Origin: Alistipes sp.
Lineage (GTDB): Bacteria > Bacteroidota > Bacteroidia > Bacteroidales > Rikenellaceae
Assembly (NCBI GenBank): GCA_022767745.1
Contig: JALENN010000005.1
Coordinates: forward strand, 293,667 to 357,666
DNA length: 64,000 bases
Reading direction: 5' to 3'
In this document: positions 58,194 through 64,000 of the stretch, piece after piece
Layout of the letters: each line of letters opens with the position of its first letter
Position numbering within the stretch: position 1 is the stretch's first letter
Program-made: the position numbers and the translations under genes
The notes under the pieces: model-generated
What the model was told of the DNA's origin: nothing
Seen by the model: the letters and a program-made list of their open reading frames with translations, nothing else
Databases searched by the model: none

Positions 58194-59217
58194 GGCTCAT
58201 GGGTATTTTGACGGTGAAACTCTCCTCGGTGTGTGTGACCTCGATCTCGCGGCCCAGTATTATGCGGCAGCGGTTCGATAGGTTGTGCAGCCCCACGCCG
58301 CCCGATTCGGCGCGGCGCTTGGGCCTTACGGGGTTCGATACCACAAGGCTGTCGCCGTCGGTGCGGATCGTTATCTCGAGCGGGTGCGACGCCGTGATGG
58401 CGTTGTGTTTGATTACGTTCTCGATGAGCAGCTGCAGCGTCAGCGGCGGCAGGCGGCGTTCGCGCTCCTTGTCGGCTATATCGTACCGGCAGCCGAGGCA
58501 GTCGCCGAGACGCACGCGGTGCAGGTAGAGGTATGCGTCGGCAAAACGCAGTTCCTCGTCGAGCGTCACGAGCGGGCGGTCCTGCACCTGAAGCACATAG
58601 CGGTAGACGTCCGACAGGCGCCGCGTGAACGACACGGCCCCCGCGGGGTCGTACTCGATCTCGGCTATCAGCGTGTTGAGGCTGTTGAACAGGAAGTGGG
58701 GGTTAAGCTGCTTCTGTAGCGCCGTGTAGCGTGCCGTGTTGTTCTCGCGCTGCAGTTCGGCGGCGCGCTGCCTCAGGGCGAGGGTCTGGGCCATGGCACG
58801 GTTCGCGAGCAGCAGCCCCAGCACGGCGATCTCTACCAGCCATACGACAATGAGTATGCGCAGCCCGCCGTGCGGGAATGCGAACGGGTGCCGCGCCCCG
58901 ACCAGCAGCTTGCCCGAGACGAGGAAGCCGTAGTCGACCAGGAAGAACATGCCGAGCACGGCCGTGCAGGCCAGCACGACCTTCCATTTGCGGCGGGCGT
59001 GGAGCAGGTATTGCGTGTTGAGCCACTCGGCTATGCGCAGCGTCAGGAACCCGAGGGCGTTGAAGAGCACGATCAGGAAGAGTGCGCTCCAGCAGGTCCC
59101 GAGTATGGCCTTCGTCCCGGCCGACTGGTTGGTGTAGCCGGCGAGCAGCAGCCAGGCGAAGAGCCCGAGCCCGGTGAAGAGCAGGGCGGAGAGCCATCTG
59201 TTTCGGTGTACGTTCAT
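58186..59217 (-). CDS. LytS/YehU-type sensor histidine kinase
   Basis: The 343-residue kinase has four or so N-terminal membrane segments (for example WLSALLFTGLGLFAWLLLAGY, split about 8-27, and LFLIVLFNALGFLTL) and a His_kinase domain: LNPHFLFNSLNTLIAE (about 170-185) with the phospho-accepting His, and a C-terminal ATPase domain with PPLTLQLLIENVIKHN (N box) and GGVGLHNLSNRC. It has no large extracellular sensor. It partners the response regulator downstream. A near-consensus TATCTTTA (59256-59249) may be a separate promoter. Confidence 0.94.
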   Translation of the reverse strand: MNVHRNRWLSALLFTGLGLFAWLLLAGYTNQSAGTKAILGTCWSALFLIVLFNALGFLTLRIAEWLNTQYLLHARRKWKVVLACTAVLGMFFLVDYGFLVSGKLLVGARHPFAFPHGGLRILIVVWLVEIAVLGLLLANRAMAQTLALRQRAAELQRENNTARYTALQKQLNPHFLFNSLNTLIAEIEYDPAGAVSFTRRLSDVYRYVLQVQDRPLVTLDEELRFADAYLYLHRVRLGDCLGCRYDIADKERERRLPPLTLQLLIENVIKHNAITASHPLEITIRTDGDSLVVSNPVRPKRRAESGGVGLHNLSNRCRIILGREIEVTHTEESFTVKIPMSHE

Positions 59218-59262
59218 GGTGTGGTGCGCTGTATGGCGTTTTGCCGCCTAAAGATACTGAAT

Positions 59263-60564
59263 TTATTGGAAACGGTAAGCGTTGCAGGCCTTCGACAGCT
59301 CGGCGAGATGCATCCTCGCGGCGGCCTTTGCCGTGACGAGATTCTCCTGCGCCGTCTGGCGGTAGAGCTGGGCGTCGATCACCTCGGATACCGAGATGGC
59401 ACCCTCGGCGTACTTCTCCGTGGCGCGGCGCTCGTTCTCGAAGGCCTTCTCCAGCGACGATGCGGCCAGCTCGACCCGTTCCTCGGCCTCGGCGAGCGAC
59501 GTGCGGGCCGTGCGGCGCTCGAGGTCGAGGTCCGTCTCCACGCCGTGCAGGTCATCGAGGGCCATGCCTATGCGGTGCTGTGCGGCGCTGCGCTCGCGCT
59601 GGCGTTTGCCGCCGTTGAAGATGGGCACCGAGAGCTGGGCGTAGACGGTGTAGTTGGGCGAGAGGTCGGGCTCGAAGTCATATCCCGGGGCGTAGTATCC
59701 GGCGTTGGCACCCACCTGCAGCTGCGGCTTGTAGCGGGCGTCGTTCAGACGCAGCCCCGCCTGCTGGAGCTTGACGCGCTCCTCGGCCAGCCGCACCTCG
59801 GGATGATCCTCGCCGTCGGGAATGTCGGCCTCGCCGGCGCTTATGCGCGAGACCGTCTCGCCCACGGGCGTCCGGGTGTCGAGCGGCTCGCCTATCAGGG
59901 CGTTAAGGGCCATGATTCCCGTCTCGAAGTCGCTGCGCGCCTGCAGCAGGCGGTACCGCGCCTCGTTGTGCTTGACCTCGACGGTCAGCAGCTCCTGACG
60001 GTCGCAGAGTCCCGCCTCGACGCGCTCGCGGACGACGCGTTCGAGGTCGGCCACGGCGTTGAGGTACTCCTCGGCCACCGACATGCGCTCGCGGCGCGCC
60101 ACCGTCGTCCAGTACTGCACGTCGACCTGATAGCATACGGCCGTGCGCAGCAGGTCGTGCTGTGCCTCGCTGATGCGGGTCTCGGTCTCGGCCTTGCGTA
60201 TGGCCTCGACGATGCGCCCGCCCGTATATACGGGCTGCGAGAGCGTGGCCGAAGCCCCGTACTTGAACTCCTGCCCCTGCAGCGACAGGGGGCCAATGTT
60301 CGGCAGCTCGGCCGTGTAGGAGAGCGGGTTGCCCGTGTAGCGGAAGTCGCCGCCGGCCGAGAGCGTCGGTATGCGGTCGGCGCGTGCGGCCCGCTCGAGC
60401 TCGATGCCGGCCTCGATGTTCTTTGCGGCCGCCTTCAGGTCGTCGTTGTATTCCAGTGCCATCTGTCTGTATCGCGCAAGCAGAGGATCGTCGGTGGCCT
60501 GCGCCGAGGCCGTGGCGGCCGTCAGCAGCAGGCAGACGATGGTGATTATGTTGTGTGGTTTCAT
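59263..60564 (-). CDS. TolC-family outer-membrane channel protein
   Basis: The 433-residue protein has a signal peptide (IITIVCLLLTAATASAQ, about 5-21) and the duplicated TolC helical pattern: two OEP repeats (about 30-225 and about 235-430) with long coiled-coil helices and short barrel strands (SAGGDFRYTGNPLSY, YGASATLSQPVYTGGRI, VGANAGYYAPG, VYAQLSVPIFNGGK). It forms the outer-membrane exit duct for the RND pump, whose gene ends two bases upstream. Confidence 0.93.
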   Translation of the reverse strand: MKPHNIITIVCLLLTAATASAQATDDPLLARYRQMALEYNDDLKAAAKNIEAGIELERAARADRIPTLSAGGDFRYTGNPLSYTAELPNIGPLSLQGQEFKYGASATLSQPVYTGGRIVEAIRKAETETRISEAQHDLLRTAVCYQVDVQYWTTVARRERMSVAEEYLNAVADLERVVRERVEAGLCDRQELLTVEVKHNEARYRLLQARSDFETGIMALNALIGEPLDTRTPVGETVSRISAGEADIPDGEDHPEVRLAEERVKLQQAGLRLNDARYKPQLQVGANAGYYAPGYDFEPDLSPNYTVYAQLSVPIFNGGKRQRERSAAQHRIGMALDDLHGVETDLDLERRTARTSLAEAEERVELAASSLEKAFENERRATEKYAEGAISVSEVIDAQLYRQTAQENLVTAKAAARMHLAELSKACNAYRFQ

Positions 60565-60566
60565 TG

Positions 60567-63500
60567 TCAGCGTATTTTTACTTTGTAGAAAATGGCATAT
60601 AGCACGGGCGTGATGAAGAGTGTTAGTCCCGTTGCGAAGGTGAGCCCGAATATGATGGTTGCGGCCATGCCTCCGAACGCTATGTCGAACAGCAGCGGGA
60701 TCATGCCGGCAATGGTGGTTATGGCGGCCATCAGCACGGGGCGGGTTCGTGTCACCGTGGCCTCGACGATCGCCTGCTGCAGCTGTACGCCGGCCCGCAG
60801 CTGGGCGTTGATCTCGTCGATGAGCACGATGACGTTCTTTATTATCATGCCCAGCAGTCCGAGCCAGCCGGCTATGGGGAAGAATCCGAAGTCGAAACCT
60901 GTGAGCAGCATGCCTATGACCACGCCGATGAGCGATAGCGGCAACACGCACAGTATGATGAGCGGCTGGCGGTAGTTGCCGAACAGCGCCACGAGTATCA
61001 CCACCAGCACGAGGAATGCCAGCGGGAAGTACTTCATCAACGCCTCCATCGCCTCGCTCTGGTCCTTGAACTGCGAGTCCCAGAAGAAGGTATATCCCTC
61101 GGGCAGCTTCATGGCCTCGATCTCCTGCCGTATCTCCCCGTGTACCTCGGCCATCGTCGCGCCGGGCTGCACGCCGCACATGGCGGCCATCGAGAGCTGG
61201 CGGTTGTAGGTCCTTATCTGGGGGTATTCCCACTCGGTGGCGATGCTACGCGTGAGCTGCGAGAGGGGTACCGAGCGGTTGCCGTTCCACACCGAGAGCA
61301 TGCCGATGTCTGTCACCCCGTCGACGGGCGTGCGCAGCAGTACGGGCACGCGGTCCTCCTCGTCGCGGTAGAGCCCTATCGGCAGGCCGTCGCCCGCGGC
61401 ACGCACCGACTCCATCATCTGGGCCTTGGTTATGCCCATCGCGCCGGCACGCACGGCGTCGTAGTCGGGGCGTATCATCATGGCCATGTTGCCCCACTCG
61501 TTGCGGGCATCGGCCACCTTGGGGTTGCGGCGCATGACGGCCACGGCTTCACCCACGAGCGAGTCGAGCACACGCGGGTCGGGCCCGAGGAAACGCGCCT
61601 CGATGAGAGCCTCGGGCTGGGTGTTTAGTTCGAAGCGGTTGACCTTGACCAGCGGCTCGGGGAAGCGGCGCCGTATGGAGTCCTGCAGGAACTCCTGCAG
61701 CTCGCGCGCCTCGGCCGACGTGCGGCACTTGACGAGCAGCTGTGCGAAGTTGGGCTGGGGACCGAATGCGGCGTTCGAGAGGTAGTATCGCGGCGGCGTG
61801 CGGCCGATGAAGGCCGAGACGCGCTCGACGGGCTCGAAGGTGCCGATCCATGCAGCCATGTCGGTGGCTTCGGCGTCGGTGCGGTCGATGCGCGTGCCTT
61901 CGGGCAGCCACATGTCAACGGTGAAGTAGGGCTTGTCGAGCGACGGCGTGAAGACCTTGGGTATGAAGCGGAAGCTCCATGCCGAGAGCACCAGCATCGC
62001 CGTAAGGGCGCCTACCACGGCGAACTTGTGCCGTATGACGGCCCGCAGCGCGCGGCGGAAGGCGTCGTAGATGCGTCCGCCGAAGGGGTCGGTCACTATC
62101 TGGTCGGGGCGCGGGCGCGGCACGAACTCCTGTATGAAGAATGGGGTCTGCGTCAGGGCGAACACCCAGCTGAAGAGCAGCGAGACGCCTATGACCACCA
62201 CCAGCGACGAGAGCAGCTCGCCGGTGATGTGGGGCGAGTAGTATATCGGCAGGAAGGTGAGTATCGCTATGGCCGTGGCTGCCAGCAGCGGGATGGCCGT
62301 CGACGAGCAGGCGCGGAGTATGGCCGTGCGCTTGCGCATGCCGCGCTGCATGCCTATGAGCGCCGAGTCGGATACGACGATGGCGTTGTCGACGAGCATG
62401 CCCATGGCTATGATGATGGCCGCGAGCGACATGCGCTGCAGGGCTATGCCCTCGATCTGCATGACCATGAGCGTGGCGAAGATCGAGAATATGAGGCCGC
62501 TGCCGATGAGCAGTCCGTTGCGCAGCCCGATGAAGAAGAGCAGTATGGCCACCACCGTAAGGACCGAGATTATGAGGTTCCACACGAATCCGCGGTTGGC
62601 CACCTCCGATTCGTGCCCCTGGTCGTAGATCGGGTGGAGCGTGTATCCCTCGGGCAGGCTCTCCGAGAAGGTGTCGATGCGCTCGGCTACGGCCTTGGCC
62701 ATCTCGACGACGTTGCCCGTCGACACCGTGGCGACGGCCACGCCCAGCGCCGGGGCTCCGTCTATGCGCATGAGGTTGGTGGCGGGGTGGGTGTAGCTCT
62801 CCTCGACGCGGGCTATGTCGCCAAGGCGGAAGTGCTCGCCCGAAGGCGAGGTGATGGTCATCTGGCGTATGTCGTCGAGCGAGTGGAATGTACCCGTCGA
62901 TTCGATGCGCAGGCGTCGCTCGCCGTTCTCGAGGGCACCGGCGTCCACCACGCGGTTCTGCTGTGCGAAGGCGCGCGATATGTCGGCGGCGGTCAGGCCG
63001 CTGCGTGCGAGGATGGCGGGTGCGGCGGTTATCTCCACAGTGGGGTTCTGCACGCCCCATATCTCCACACGCGCCACGTCGGGCACCGTGAGCAGCTCGT
63101 CCTTCAGACGCTTGGCCTCGTCCTCCATCTCGCGCCACGTGCGGCCTTCGCCCGTGAGTCCGTAGAAGACGCCCAGCACGTCGCCGAAGTCGTCGTTTAC
63201 GATCGAGGGGCCGGCCCCTTCGGGCAGCCGCCCCTGGACGTCGGCCACCTTGCGCCGCAGCTTGTCCCACAGCTGCTGCATCTGGTCGGCGCGAACCTCC
63301 TTCTTGACGTAGACCGTTATCTTCGACATGCCGACGCGGTTCTCGCTCTTGAGGTAGTAGAGCTCGTCGAGCGACTGTATCGACTCCTCGAGCAGGTCGG
63401 TCACCTCGTTGCGCACCTCCTCGGGCGAGGCCCCGGGGTAAGGCGTCATGACGAGCGCCTGCTTGATGGTGAAGGGGGCGTCTTCGAGCTTGCCCATGTG

Positions 63501-63593
63501 CGTGTACGAGAAGATGCCGCCGAAGAGCACCAGCGCCAGCAGCAGCCACGTGACGGCCTTGTTTTTCAGAAAGTATTTTACGAGTGTTTCCAT
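60567..63593 (-). CDS. RND-family efflux transporter permease (AcrB/CusA type)
   Basis: The 1008-residue inner-membrane pump has about 12 membrane segments in two halves, with the first helix at the N-terminus (AVTWLLLALVLFGGIFSY) and two large periplasmic loops. The proton-relay Asp is seen in MGMLVDNAIVVSDSAL (about 396-411). The second half has MIIKNVIVLIDEINAQLR and GFDFGFFPIAGWLG. Substrate is unknown; the sequence is closest to the HAE-1-like group rather than heavy-metal pumps. The membrane fusion partner is not in the window, and may lie to the right. Confidence 0.94.
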   Translation of the reverse strand: METLVKYFLKNKAVTWLLLALVLFGGIFSYTHMGKLEDAPFTIKQALVMTPYPGASPEEVRNEVTDLLEESIQSLDELYYLKSENRVGMSKITVYVKKEVRADQMQQLWDKLRRKVADVQGRLPEGAGPSIVNDDFGDVLGVFYGLTGEGRTWREMEDEAKRLKDELLTVPDVARVEIWGVQNPTVEITAAPAILARSGLTAADISRAFAQQNRVVDAGALENGERRLRIESTGTFHSLDDIRQMTITSPSGEHFRLGDIARVEESYTHPATNLMRIDGAPALGVAVATVSTGNVVEMAKAVAERIDTFSESLPEGYTLHPIYDQGHESEVANRGFVWNLIISVLTVVAILLFFIGLRNGLLIGSGLIFSIFATLMVMQIEGIALQRMSLAAIIIAMGMLVDNAIVVSDSALIGMQRGMRKRTAILRACSSTAIPLLAATAIAILTFLPIYYSPHITGELLSSLVVVIGVSLLFSWVFALTQTPFFIQEFVPRPRPDQIVTDPFGGRIYDAFRRALRAVIRHKFAVVGALTAMLVLSAWSFRFIPKVFTPSLDKPYFTVDMWLPEGTRIDRTDAEATDMAAWIGTFEPVERVSAFIGRTPPRYYLSNAAFGPQPNFAQLLVKCRTSAEARELQEFLQDSIRRRFPEPLVKVNRFELNTQPEALIEARFLGPDPRVLDSLVGEAVAVMRRNPKVADARNEWGNMAMMIRPDYDAVRAGAMGITKAQMMESVRAAGDGLPIGLYRDEEDRVPVLLRTPVDGVTDIGMLSVWNGNRSVPLSQLTRSIATEWEYPQIRTYNRQLSMAAMCGVQPGATMAEVHGEIRQEIEAMKLPEGYTFFWDSQFKDQSEAMEALMKYFPLAFLVLVVILVALFGNYRQPLIILCVLPLSLIGVVIGMLLTGFDFGFFPIAGWLGLLGMIIKNVIVLIDEINAQLRAGVQLQQAIVEATVTRTRPVLMAAITTIAGMIPLLFDIAFGGMAATIIFGLTFATGLTLFITPVLYAIFYKVKIR

Positions 63594-63595
63594 TT

Positions 63596-64000
63596 TCAAG
63601 CCAGGGATTTTAACCGTTGATCGAGGTATGCGCAGCCCTTCAGCGTGCAGAGCCCGCGCGTGAATACGATGAGTATCTCGGGCGAGAGCATGTAGCTGCG
63701 CACGAGCATGTGCTCGCAGCCGCTGCCGCATAGGCGCACGAGGAAGTCGGCCACCACGGCGCTGGCCGTCTGCCGGCGGACGTTACGCCGCAGGTAACCC
63801 GTCTGGGCGTCGCGCTCGGCCCATGTGCCGCATGTGTCGGCATAGTCGAAGAGCCGCCCGAGGAAGAACCTGTATGCCGGTATGCTGCATTGGCGCAGGT
63901 CGCGGCAGAAACGCATCACACGCGGTATGTCGACCGACCGTATGCCGTCGTAGAGGGCGCACAGTTCGTCGATCATGTTGCCGCCCGTGGTCACGAGCAG
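63596..64000 (-). CDS. Unknown protein upstream of the RND pump (possibly cut by window edge)
   Basis: At least 132 residues precede the stop, which lies two bases before the RND start. The frame stays open to the right edge, so a longer protein is possible; the first in-window ATG is at 63994, a second at 63979. It is helical with cysteine-containing segments (for example MRFCRDLRQCSIPAYRFFLGRLF and CTLKGCAYLDQRLKSLA). I do not recognise a family. In efflux operons the position is normally held by a membrane fusion protein or a TetR regulator; the sequence does not look like the former and could be the C-terminal ligand domain of the latter. Confidence 0.6.
   Translation of the reverse strand: MLVTTGGNMIDELCALYDGIRSVDIPRVMRFCRDLRQCSIPAYRFFLGRLFDYADTCGTWAERDAQTGYLRRNVRRQTASAVVADFLVRLCGSGCEHMLVRSYMLSPEILIVFTRGLCTLKGCAYLDQRLKSLA

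Noticed and set aside
58870..60588. 572-codon plus-strand frame opposite the kinase and tolC genes
   Set aside because: Shadow frame over two well-supported genes.

Overview
The window reads as a chromosome segment of a GC-rich Bacteroidales bacterium, most like Alistipes/Rikenellaceae. That is an inference from gene content. Visible support: a SusC/RagA receptor, an LpxC-FabZ fusion, a gamma-alpha fused 2-oxoacid:ferredoxin oxidoreductase, a eukaryotic-type branching enzyme, and promoters with the Bacteroidetes -7 box TAnnTTTG instead of E. coli-type boxes. Most of it is housekeeping DNA in tightly packed operons. No insertion sequence, CRISPR array or rRNA was seen.

Layout. 1-6.6 kb: 5' part of a susC gene (minus), then a plus-strand run of an outer-membrane barrel protein, phoH, pepD and a lipid kinase, then a YjbR-type gene and tRNA-Ala(GGC). 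6.9-14.3 kb: a thiamin operon on the minus strand behind a TPP riboswitch, in the order thiS-thiE-thiG-thiC-(HEAT-like protein)-thiH-thiF-(TenI-ThiD fusion). 14.4-19.4 kb: a thioredoxin-fold lipoprotein, a long RluA-type pseudouridine synthase and a CoA-transferase. 19.5-24.2 kb: the rimP-nusA-infB operon with a near-consensus promoter and a 5' leader hairpin. 24.4-26.6 kb: lpxA and lpxC/fabZ. 26.7-31.1 kb: a TonB-like protein, two unknown small proteins, a K+/H+ antiporter and an HD-domain gene.

31.2-34.4 kb: a candidate terminator-ended small RNA, then korB/korA. 34.4-37.9 kb: the most unusual part. An EamA transporter lies behind a CI/LexA-like (XRE + S24) repressor, which is divergent from a 95-residue unknown protein and a catalytically intact phage large terminase. 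No other phage gene is present. The intergenic region has two overlapping opposed promoters and two dyads, like a lysogeny switch. 38-40.3 kb: nitronate monooxygenase and tsaD. 40.4-47.5 kb: a plus-strand envelope cluster tamB-exbB-exbD-tonB-DUF1573. 47.6-53.8 kb: glgB, a possible 35-residue secreted peptide, a POT peptide transporter, dCMP deaminase and a WbsX/GH99-like secreted enzyme. 53.9-57.2 kb: secA. 57.4-64 kb: a LytTR response regulator and a LytS-type kinase, followed (upstream on the same strand) by a TolC protein, an RND pump and a partial unknown gene.

All positions and motifs were read by eye. Functions rest on family knowledge and no database search was possible.
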